Part shown: piece by piece, positions 8,513 to 20,500 of the stretch
Numbering within the stretch: the first letter of the stretch is position 1
Layout of the letters: each line of letters opens with the position of its first letter
NCBI RefSeq assembly: GCF_003751085.1
Contig: NZ_RJJY01000001.1
Coordinates: 5,828,001 to 5,892,000, forward strand
Direction: 5' to 3'
Length of the DNA stretch: 64,000 nt
Source: Micromonospora sp. Llam0
GTDB taxonomy: Bacteria > Actinomycetota > Actinomycetes > Mycobacteriales > Micromonosporaceae
Translations under genes and position numbers: made by a program
The notes under the pieces: model-generated
The model's input: the letters and a program-made list of their open reading frames with translations, nothing else
Database searches by the model: none
Told to the model about the DNA's origin: nothing

Positions 8513-11500
8513 GTGGGGGTACGGCCTGGTGACTGGTCGCCACTCAATCTGTCCGGCGACCCCACACCCGGCGATCCGGACGTGCTGCTGAGCGTCGCCA
8601 GCTACATGGACGTCATGGCCGGCCACGCCCAGACCGCCGACGACGGGCTCGCCGCAGTGCTGCGACAGAGCGGTGATGGAGCGTTCGTCGGCAAGACCGC
8701 CGACTGGCTGCGTGAGCAGATCAGCAAGGAGATGAGCGGCTTCATCACCGGGGTCCGCACCGCCTTCTCCGCCGCCGGGCCGACCATCCGCACGTACGCC
8801 GAGGCGCTGCGCGATGCCCAGGCCAAGGCGGACCAGGCGCTGCGCGACGCGGCCGGGGCCGGCGAGGACGAGGAACGCATCAACGCGCTCAAGGCGGACG
8901 CGGAGAACGCCGCGGCCGACGTGCGAACAGCGGCGGGGACGGCCCGCCAGTCCATTCTCGACGCCACCAGCCACATCAAGTCACCCGTGACGCCCAAATC
9001 GGCCTGTGAGGTGTTCTGGGAGATCTTCACCTGGCTGACCCTCATCATCACCGTGGTCGCCATCTTCGTCGGTGGCCCGCTCGGCCTGATCGCCTTCGCG
9101 ATGAACGCCGCCCTGGCGGTGAAGGCGACCCTCGACTTCGCGATGGGCAAGACGAACGCGCTGGGTCTGGCGCTCGGGCTGCTCGGGCTGCTCGGCCCCA
9201 GTACCCGACCGCTGATCGCCCTCGGCGACCTGACCAAGCTGGCCACCGGCGCCTGGCGCAACATCACCCAGCTCAGCCGCAACAGCTTCAACCTGGCGCG
9301 CACCGGCATCAACGACTTCTGGCGGGCGGTCTCGACGCTGAGCCTCAGCGGGGCGATGCGCGGCATCGGCGACATCGGAGTCACCCTGCTCAACTCGGTG
9401 AAGGTCGGCGCCCTGATGATCCCCCGGATCGTCGGCCCGATGGACGGCCTGGCCGCCCGGGGGTTCGTAACCCTGGAGAAGTTCACCGTGGTGACCGTTC
9501 CGTCGGCGATCACCAGGCTGGGCAGCATCGGACATCAGAACCTGGTCAAGCTCGCCGGCCTGACCGCCGACGCGGGCCGGTTCGTCGCCGCCAACGCCGT
9601 CAGGTTCGGCAATCTGATGGTACGGGAGTTCGGCGGCTGGAAGTGGCTACGGATCTTCACGCCTCTCGCCGGTCACGAGATCGGCGCGATCGGGGTGTCC
9701 GGGGCGTTCAAGCTCGGGGTGTTGGGTCGCGGGCTCGCGATGGGCGGGTTCGACGGACTGGCCGCGCTCGGCGGTGGCGTCCGGCTCGCCAACGGAATCA
9801 CCACGGTGCACGTCGTCAAGCCCGGCGGCGCTCCGCCTCCCGCCGGTGGGATCAACTTCAGTCCGAGCGGGCTGTACCTTCCGGACCTGATCGAGAAGCC
9901 GTTGATCGGCGCTCCTTCTATGCAAGAGTTCAGCTTCTCGGCCCGCAGTGTCGACTTGTCCGCGGCGCGCGGCGCGCTCGACACGCATGACCTCGCCGGG
10001 CTGCGCGGCGTGCAGAACCTGGACGTACCGATGCCGACGACGGCCGGTACGGTCAGCCCGGTCACCGGGATGAATCAGGTCACCATGCCCACGGTGCCGA
10101 CACCAGGCGCGGTGACCCTGCCGAACATGCAGATCGGCAACCTCAGCACCATGCTGAACCGGGCCGCCGGCGGCGTCGAAGGGCTGGCCGATTTCGGCCG
10201 CGCCGAGCTACGCAACCTGCACATGGGCGAGGTCAGCGCGGTCCGGGTCTCGGAGACCGCGGTGGCGTTCGACCTCGGTGCCCCGGAGAAGGCGTTCGGC
10301 GGCACCGCCGTGCCTACGCCCACGCTCAACCCGACGGCCATGCCCACGCTCAACCCGACGTCGATGCCCACCCTCAACCCGACGTCTGCGGCTTCGATCT
10401 CGCAGGTGGCCCCGACGAACATCGTGCGGGTCGACACCGTCGGGACCGCGCCCCTGCACCTCGGCAAGGCCGCCGACGCGACCACCGTCCACCAGGCACT
10501 GAACCTGCTCGACGGCCCCGACACAGCCGCGCTCACCGCCCTGCACCGGCTGGATCCGCCGACGTCCGTCGCACCAACCGGCCTCGGCCGCGACCTCTCG
10601 ATGACCGCACCGCCCCGTTTGGACCAGGTCGGCGGCGCGTCGCCGCAGCAGCTCAGTCACCTGCACGCGCTGGAGCAGCTCAAGCAGGCACAGCACGCGC
10701 TGGCCAACGTCTCCGGGGACGCACTGGCCGTGGCCCGCGCGGAGAAGGACGTCCGGGTCACCGAGGCGTTGGTGCGCAAGACCACAGACGGCCTCAAGAT
10801 CGAAGCCCGCGAGATCCCCCTCGCCGTCGATCCCCCGCCCGCCCACCTGACCGGTCCGGTCGCACCGGACCTCGCGGCGGCCAAGCCAGCCCCCGCCCTC
10901 GACCTCGCGGCGGCCAAGCCAGACCTCACCGACTTTCCTGCGGTCCCCACCCATCAGCCCGGCACCAACACGGCAGAGTTGGAGGGCCGGCTGGCCGCCC
11001 TACGCGGCACCGATGTGCCGTCCCCGGCGGCCCGCCAGTTGGAGCTCGAACACCGCCTCAACCAGCTCCGTCCGGGCGGGGCGGCCGAACCCCGCCCGGT
11101 CGATCCGGCGATGTTCCCGGATGTCCCGACCATCTCCCCGGCGGAGGCCACCGCCCGCGCCACCGCCGTCGAACGCCTCACCGACCTGGAAACTCAGCTG
11201 GTCGCCGCGCGCGCGGAGGAGGATCCCGCCGGTGTCGGTTCGACGCGACTCGACGACGCCGGGTCTCCGGCCACGCCCCAGGTCGACACCCCGGGCCGAC
11301 CGCAGACCCCCGACCAGGTCGGTACGCCGGGCCGAGCTGACGGGGCGAACGGTACGGATACCGGTGACGGTCAGCTGGACCTGCCGAGCGTGCCACGAAC
11401 CGATCCGGCGGCCACCCCCGGCCCGGAGGCGCTCAGCCACCGGTTGACCGAACTCATCTCCGACGCGCGCGGTGTCGACCTGCCCGAGCCGGAGCTGAGG

Positions 11501-14500
11501 GTGCTCAGCACCGAGGTCCGTACCGCGATCGAGCAGGGTCGGCACGGTGACGCGGCCCGAGGACTCAACACGCTGCACGACCGGATCGACCGGCAGGCCC
11601 TGTTCCAGCGGCTCGACTCGTACCGGGCACATGTCGACGCCGGGCACCACCGCGCCGCACAGCTGGGCATGGACAAGTCGACCTGGTTGCAACACGCCAT
11701 CGACATCGAGCGGGCGACCGCCGCCGGGCACACCGACGAACTGCACCGGCTGCTCGACGCCTACGAGAACAGCCTCGCCGGCAAACTGGCCGAACAGAAG
11801 TTGCACGACCAGGTCGTACCCGATGCCGCGCCGGGCCGTGCCCTTGACGAGGCCGGCTCGACGGGCGACCTCGACGAGTTGCAGGCCCGCCTCGACGCGC
11901 TGCGTGGCGACCACACCCCCGACCCGCAGCTCGCCGGCCTGGAGCTGGAGCTGCGCTTCGCCAACCTGCGCGGCGCCGACGGCCCCGACGTACCGCTGCC
12001 CCAGTTTCCGGATCCACCGACCTTGCCGCCCGGCAGCGTCGACGACCTGCAGAAGCGCCTGGACGCGTTGCGTGGGGACAGCACGCCGGACCCGGACCTC
12101 GCTGGCCTGGAGCTGCGCCACCGGCTGGACGCGCTACGGGGCACCGACCTGGACACCCCGCCGGTCAAGCTCGAGGATCTGCCCGACGTACCGACGATGC
12201 CGCCCGGCGCCCTCGACGACCTGACCGACCGCCTCGCCGACCTACGCGCCCACCGGGAAGACATGATCGGCATGCCGCCGGCCGAGCGGGCCGAGTGGAA
12301 TGCCGAGTTCGCCCGAGCCGGTGACGAGACAGCCGACGCGGACGTGCTGGCCCGGTACGAAACGCGCATCACGGCCCTGGAGCGCGAGGCCCGCCTAGCG
12401 GAGCTGCGCGACGGTACCGGCCCGCTCTCCGCCGCCGAGTACCGGACCTGGCAGGACGCGCTCGTCCGGGCGGGCGACAGCCAGGCCGGCATCGACCATG
12501 TGCTGTCCCGTTACGCCGCCCGGCTCGACGAGCACCGGCTGGACAGCGCCGCCCAGATCAACGCCGCGCTCACTTCCCCGGACCACCTCCGCCCGCTCGA
12601 CTCCCGCTTGGAGGAGGCCCTTGGCGCGCTGTCCCCGGGACTGCGTGACTCGACCGCGACCCGGTACACCACTCTTGGCGACCGGCTGGCCCAGCTACGC
12701 GGGGCGGACGCCGCCACGGGGTCCGGTCGGGCCGCGGACGATCTGGCGACGCCCGGGGCTCGGGCCGGCGACCAGACGGTCGTCCACCGGCTCGATCAGC
12801 TACCGAGCCCGCCCCGCGACCTACCGACGGCGCGCCCCGACGACACCGGCCCGGCACCAACCGGCCCGGTACCGAAGGGCCCGGCACCAACCGGCCCGGC
12901 CCGCGCCAACCCGCCCGCAGCGGACATACCGACAGGACCGAAGTCGGCGGAAACGCCGACGGTGCAGAAGCCGCACGAGACGGCGCGGCCGACGCCGGCT
13001 GCCGGCGACGAGGTTCTCGAACTGCCGGCACCGCAGCACCTCGCCGACGATGTGTCCACCGCCCCGGCCGAGAAGCTGGCGACGCCGCCGCGCGATCTGC
13101 TCGGCGACGGCCGACCCGCCGGACCGGCCCGGGTGATCGAGGTGGACGCCGAGCGGTGGACCCCGTTCAAGGACGCTTTCCGCTTCGAGCCCACCACCGG
13201 AGGCCAGCCGCCGAAGGTGACCCGGCCGCCGGCCAGCGGCGAGCGAGTCGGCGTCGGCTATCAGCTCACCGTCACCGACCAGGACATGCACTTCGCACTC
13301 AAGCTGCACCTCGACGCCGCGCCCGGTGTCACGGCCCGGGACATCGCCGAGGTGAAGGCGCGCACCGTCGAAGGGCTGCAGCGGTACGTCAACGCGTCCC
13401 AACAGCATCTGCCCGGTTGGGACCTGCCGATGCGGGTGACGGTGGACTTCGTCGACGACCCGACCAAGGCGCGCGGTTCGATCACGGTCGTCCCGGCCGG
13501 GACCCAGATGTCCCAGCAGACCTGGGCGACCGGCGCGTCGCCGGCCAAGTACGCCCACGAGATCGTGCACAACCTCGGCGCGAAGGACAGCGAAACACCG
13601 CCGAACGCGTTGCTGCGCGACACGCACCAGCCTGAGCACGGCGACCTGATGGGCAGCCACCCACACGACGTCGAGGAGTTCGTGCTGACCCCTCGGGCAC
13701 TCAGCCAGATCGCCGCCGTACTGTCGCCGTACTTCTCGGACTCCACCGCCCCGCGTCCCGTGCCGGAAGCCCTGACCGGCAACGTCGCCGAGGAATTCTG
13801 GCACTCCGGGGTGGACGTACCTCCCCGGGTCACCGCGGCGGAGACCACCGTGCCCGCGCCGCCTGCGGCGGTGTCCACCTCGTCGGGCACCGCACCGGCG
13901 CCGCTCGCGACGGTCGCGGTCGCCACCACGACACCCAAGATCACAGTGACCGCGCCGGGCGAGAGCATCCAGCTGACGGTCCTGGAGCCGACAACGAGGA
14001 TCGACAACCCACTGCCCGGCCTCTACAAGACCCGGCCCGACCTGCTGTATACACCCGACACCATCGACGACCTCGACAGCCTGGTCCGTGGCCTCGACCA
14101 GAGCGTCGCCGACGCGGTACGCGCCCGGGTGGCCGAGAAACTGCCGATGGTGCCAGGGCTGTCCAAGCTTTCGGTGCAGACCGACGAGATCGGGCAGGCG
14201 CTACGCGACGACAAAACATCGTTCTTCACCACCGGTGGCCGTAGCTTCGACGTCCGCGACGGGCTGTTCGGTTGGCACCGGGTCACCGTCACCCCGGTGT
14301 GGGCGCCGGCCGACGCCCGGGTCATCGACCAATCGGCGGACAGGGCGAAGTTCGACACCCGCAGCGACCAGGCCGCAGGGACCAAGCATGCGTCCACCAC
14401 CGGCGGCTCCGGATCGATCGGCGCCGGCACGATGTTTCCGCAGCGGGTGGGCTACGGCGCCGGCGGCGCCGTAGAAATCGCCCTCTCCCGGCCGCTCGAG

Positions 14501-17500
14501 TCGTTCGAGGACGGCGCCAAGCTGACCGACTCGCACAACGTCCGCAGCGGGTCCGGCTCGCACCTGGTGACCGCACCGGTCGGCTTCGAGGTCGTCGTGA
14601 CGGACCCGACCACGCCGTTCACCGGCCCGAAGGCCGCCGAACGGCACGTCGGCGAGCCGGTCGGAGCCGACGTGACGTTCCGCAGTGTCGACGACATCGC
14701 CAAGGCCATCCCCCGCGAACCTGACTGGCTCACGGTCGACCCGAGCAAACACACGTCGATGCTGGTCGAGAACTTCACGCCGGTACGGATTCTGCGCGCG
14801 GGCATCGGTCTGACCGAGGGCACCGACCCGACGGGGACCTGGAACGACGTGATCGAGAACACCCTCGTCCTGCTCCAGCCCACCAAGGCCGTCGGACCGG
14901 GCACGTTGGGGGCGGGGCAGGCCCGCGGCCTGTTCAAGGAGTCCTCCCTGATCGGCAACCTCATGCCGGCTCTGGACACCGCAGTCCACCCACCGACGAT
15001 CACCAGCACCCACGGCGCACACGCACTGTCCCTGGAACTCACGGCGAGCGTGCCGAAGTTGTCCATCCTGGCCGACGTCGCCAAGACCTCCTTCCGCTGG
15101 CAGCCGGGGCAGAGCGAAGCGACGAAACTGTCCCACTCCAGCAGGGTCGGAACGGGCCTCTCCCTCGTCCCCGCCCGCTGGGCGTTCGGCCCCGGATACG
15201 TGCAGGCCCGGCTCTTCGGAGGCTTCCTGCGCTCGATGAACGCCTCCATCACCCAGGGCGGCACGTCCCGGACCGGCACCGAGTTCAAGGACATCCCCAA
15301 CGTCCTGGTCGAGGCGCACTTCCGAGTCACCATAAACGCCGGCCTGCGTGAGGTACCGGGCAGCCGGCTGCTCGGAAACGGCACAGTCGAACCGATCACG
15401 GTGGATCTGGTGGTACTCGGACACCTACCGGCGGTCCGGGCCGCCCAACTACTCAGCGACAGCAGCGTGCTCATCCCCTCGCCCACGCAGTGGTACGTGC
15501 CGCCGTACGCGCTCGGCGGTGGCGGACGGTCCGTGATGTACGGACTCAGCGGGTTCCAGCAGCTCTATCTGGATGTGACCGGGCTGATCCGGCAGATCGA
15601 GGGTGGCTTCCTGCCCGAGTTCGGCAAGTCCGGCAAGGTCAAACGAATGACCACCAGCCGCGCCGCGATCGAACGGCAGGCCAACCAGGACGCATTGGAC
15701 CAGGTGATGTCCATGCCCGGGTTGCGGCAGGGCAAAGGCGCTCTGCTCAAGACCGGCCTGATCGCCAAACTCAGTCGCACCAAGAAGATCGGCACCCGGC
15801 ACATCATCGTGCACGTGACCGCCAGCTACACCAAGGCCTTCCAACACCTTGGCATCAACAAGGGTGACGCGGTACGGACCACCCACGCCGACGCCTTCCA
15901 GGAGAAGATCAGCGCCGGCAGCCAGTGGCGAGGTGCCGTGGCGTTCGAGGGCGGTGGCGTCTTCCGGCTGACCGGCAACACAGCTGGCGCATTCGTACCC
16001 GGGGGCGCGGTGGAACTGCGTGGCCGCTTCGATCGGCAGAGTGGCACACAACTCGGCGGTCAGGAGAGCCGACTCAACGGTGGCACCCCGGACTCACAGA
16101 CGTTCGGCAACGACCTGCAGATCACCGTGCAGGTGTACGCGTACAAGAAGCGCCTCGGCCCGGACCCGAAGTCCCGCGTCAAGTTCGGCCGGGTGATGCA
16201 CCAGCGGTTGCCCCGGCCAGCCACCGACTCGACCCGGGTGGTGAACCCGACCCACGAGCCGGCCGCCCTGGTCAACGGGAAGAAGTTCACCCGATTCCGA
16301 CTGGTCGAGACCCGTCCGGTCACCGTACAGTTCGACAACGCCTCGGTGCTGGCCGAACCGATAAGTATGCCGACCACGATGATGCCGCGGCCCGATCCGT
16401 TGGCGGTCGACCGGCGAACCCAGCTCCAGCCGGCTGAGCTGCGCGACTGGGTCGACGCGGGACCGAAGTCGGCCGTCAACCGCTGGCTGTCGGTGGAGGA
16501 CTTTCCGGGTAGCGCCTCGATCCTCGCGTTGGCCAAGGATGCGCTCCACGCCGCGCAGCACTACACCAACACGGAGTCGACCGACACGGAGTCCCACACC
16601 AAGTTGGGTGGTCTGCGCGGCACCGACGGGTTGGCCGAGGGGATGCCTGTCTGGGCCAATCTGATCGACCGGCTTGGCGAGTCGAGGCAGATCCACGGCC
16701 TCGCCTCGATGCTCGAAGGCCTGTGGCAGGTGGACCGGCTCACCTCTGCCGAGGACGGCGCGGCCACCGACCTGGCCATCGCGGCCGCGTTGACCAACCC
16801 GACAGTGCTACCGGCGCACGCCAACATCACCAACGAATCCGCCTCGGTCGGATCGGTCGAGATCAGCGCCGCCAAGACCGTCGAGAAGCAGCTCGCGTTG
16901 CGCGCCAACTTCTCAGCGAACGTCCGCAAGGTCGGCACCAGCAAAGACAACACCCACGGCGGCGGTGCGGTGTTCCCCGCCACGTACGAAAAGGTGCTCT
17001 ACTCCGGATCCAAGCGCGACACCAAGAGCATCAGTGGCGCGATCGAACGCAACGCCAACAACCGCAAGGGCAGACAGCGGTCCTTCCTGGTCGCCTTCGA
17101 CATGCGGGTATCAGCAGCGGTGGAGATCACCAACGATCCGGACCGGTACGCCGTCATCCCGCAGTCGCTGCGCAGCGGCGAATGGCTGCATCACCACAAG
17201 TCGGTGGCCCGGCACGGCACCATCACCAACGCGATCTTCCTGCGGCTGTCCGCCGCCACCATGGTAAAGCTCGGTCTGCTGCCGAAGTTGGCCGGAGACC
17301 CCGGCACGATCAGCCAACCGTGGCTGCCGACGATGCCTCCGTTGCTGACCCTGCCGCCCGGACGCAGCCTCGGCCTGGGCCTCTACGCCTTCGACGAAAC
17401 CCCGACCCTGACCGAGTCGATGACCACCATGCTCCGGTCGGAGGCGGCCAAGCTCGGCCCCGAAAAGGGCAGGGTCAGGGGTCTGCTCGACATGGTGCAG

Positions 17501-20500
17501 GGCGAGATCACGAATCGGTCGATCGGCAAGATCTCCGAATCGCTCTCCGGCCCTGGGCTCGACGACCCGATGCTGAACCGCAGTCGCCTGCTCTACCTGT
17601 TCACACCCGAGGGTCAAGCGCAGCACTGGCCAGCCATGGTCGACGGCGGGGTTTCGGTGCTGCACATGAAGCCCGGCCGGATGACGCAGCACTCCCGCGA
17701 CGTGCGCCTGATCGCCGAGCCCATCGGCGAACCGACGGTCCTGGGTTTCGTCGCCGACCACGAAGACCTCGACATCAAGACCACCCACACCAGCGAGCTG
17801 GGCGTCACCACCCAGCGGATGCACGGCAGCACCGCCACCCTCGGGGTCGCTGGCACCGGCGTCTCCAACCACAACGGCGAGAACCTCGCGGCCGGGGTTG
17901 GAGACACCGTCGGGCGGGTGTCCCAGGTGCTGAACGCGCAGAGCGACGGCTCTACCGCGATCGACACGAACCTCAGCTCCGGTCGTGGAGTCAAGGCCAA
18001 GCTGGAGACCCGGGTCAAGTACACCCTGGCCATCTTCGACAAGGGCGTGCGCGTCGACGACGACCTGTTGGTCGTACACGACACAGTGGTCCAGGACCGG
18101 TGGGCCGACGACCTCCGGCCGCCGCGGACCAAGTCGCCGAACACGCCCACGCCCTACCGCGTCGTCCCGCCGGAGAAGCTGCCGCCCGGCTGGCAGACAC
18201 TCAACGGTCTGCCGCTGCCGCCACGGTTCAGCGCCGAAGACCTCAGCCAGGCCGCCCAGGTGCAACGCCTCGTCGAGAATCTGCTCACCGACGCCGCCAA
18301 ACGGCTACAGACAAAGGGGTACGCCGGCGCGCACCAGATCCACCAGAGCCTCACCCCGGAGATCCTGCTCCCCGCCATGTCGAAACTGATGAGCGCCCAA
18401 GGCGTCGATCTGCCACCGGCGGTCAGCGCCCAGATCTTCGGGCAGAAGGCGACGATCAGCATCAGGCTGCTTCCCGAGAGCGCTTCGCTCGGTGGCGTCA
18501 GCTCCGGCGTCTTCCGCGAACACGCACCTCAACAGAGCGGTGGCTACAGCACCGGCACCAGCCTCGTGACCCAGAACCTACGGATCCCCCGGATCCCACT
18601 GCTCGGCCGGGGCTTCGCCGACGACCCGTACCAGGCGCTTGAGGCGGGCGGGCCCGGCATCGCCGCCGGCGACACCCAGTCCGCAGCAGAGAGCGGCAGC
18701 ACCGCCACCGGTGGACTGGGCAACGTCAAACCGGAGAGCCGCTCGGCCGCCATCGACTACCTCAGCCGGGTCGAGGTCACCGTCTCGCTGTCGTACTCGG
18801 CGCGGCCAACCAGGACGGTGACGAGTTCCAGCCAGCCGGCCGAACTGGTGAACGTCTCACTGCGGATGGGCCTGCACGACGCGCGGACGGCGCTGCACAT
18901 CCCGAAGGACGCCGTCGAGGCAGCCAACGACTCGCCCGGCCGGGTCAAAGCCTTCGACGAGATCGCCGACAATGAGGCAACGTTGGCCACCTTGGCCGCA
19001 GGTTTCGTCGCCGCCGCCGACAATCTCGACCAGGCCCGCTACGACGCGTACGCCCTGCCGGAAGGCAGCTCGGCACGCATCGCCAAGGAGAGCCAACTGC
19101 CTGGGTTGCACCAGGAATGGAATCGTGCCGGGCAGGCCTGGTGGGAACTCCTGCAACGGCACCATCAGATGCTCGACGACTTTCGGCACCGGTACATCGG
19201 GGTATCGAAGAGCGCGTCGGACGCCGACGCAACAGACCTCGCCAGACACGCCCAAAACCTCGGCAGCGCCGAAGGGCCTGCCAGTCCGACAGACGCCGCC
19301 CTGCCAATTAGCCCGCAGACGGAACTCACCACACCTCAGCGGTCCAATACCACACCATCCACGCCGCCAGCGCCAAACACAGTTAAACCGCCACAGCGCG
19401 CGAAAACAATATCGACCACTGGCAAGCCAGCCACCACCACCGCACCACCACCCAAGCCAGCCACCACCACCACGCCACCACCGAAACCAGCCACCACCAC
19501 CACGCCACCACCCAAGCCAGCCACCACCACCACGCCACCACCGAAACCAGCCACCACCACCACGCCACCACCCAAGCCAGCCACCACCACCACGCCACCA
19601 CCGAAACCAGCCACCACCACCACGCCACCACCCAAGCCAGCCACCACCACCACGCCACCACCCAAGCCAGCCACCACCACCACGCCACCACCCAAGCCAG
19701 CCACCACCACCACGCCACCACCGAAACCAGCCACCACCACCACGCCACCACCCAAGCCAGCCACCACCACCACGCCACCACCCAAGCCAGCCACCACCAC
19801 CACGCCACCACCCAAGCCAGCCACCACCACCACGCCACCACCCAAGCCAGCCACCACCACCACGCCACCACCCAAGCCAGCCACCACCACCACGCCACCA
19901 CCGAAACCAGCCACCACCACCACGCCACCACCCAAGCCAGCCACCACCACCACGCCACCACCCAAGCCAGCCACCACCACCACGCCACCACCCAAGCCAG
20001 CCACCACCACGTCGGCGGCCGCGAGGCCGCCGCAGGTGCTTCCGACGACGCCGGATGGGTACTGCCAGCTCTACTCCACCATCGGAAGTGCTCCCGAGTT
20101 GGTCAGCGCTCGGCTGGCCAGTGCAGGGCTCGGCTCGCCTGCCCTACATGCCTGGCTCGGTAGTCCTGAGGCCGTCCGCGCCCAGATCACCGCCTGGGCT
20201 GCCCATGCGGATCGGTTGGTGCCGCCGACCAGCCAACTCGGTCAGGCGGCGGAGCTGCTGCGCCGCCTGGTCCAGCAGCATCTGCAGACCGTGGGCGCGG
20301 ACGGCGTGCCGGAGGCAGCTCTGGTGTGGTACCGGAACAACCGCGTACTGCAGTTGCGCGCCGAGGTGGATGTGATGAACCGCGACACCCTGCTGGGCCG
20401 GCTGCGGGACGCGGGCATCACGAGGCTCCGCGACCCCGGCCTGCTATCGGCCAAGCGGATGCGGGACCTCTACCTCGAACAACGAACCGCCGACCTGGTC

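Noticed and set aside
19336..20010. Long reverse-strand reading frames (VVVAGLGGG and WWWWLAWVVA repeats) over the minisatellite
   Set aside because: They arise only because the 30-bp repeat lacks stops in several frames; no ribosome binding site or domain, and the plus-strand giant protein clearly uses this DNA.
19441..20010. Possible CRISPR array
   Set aside because: The 30-bp units are contiguous without unique spacers and are in frame with a coding region; no cas genes are present.
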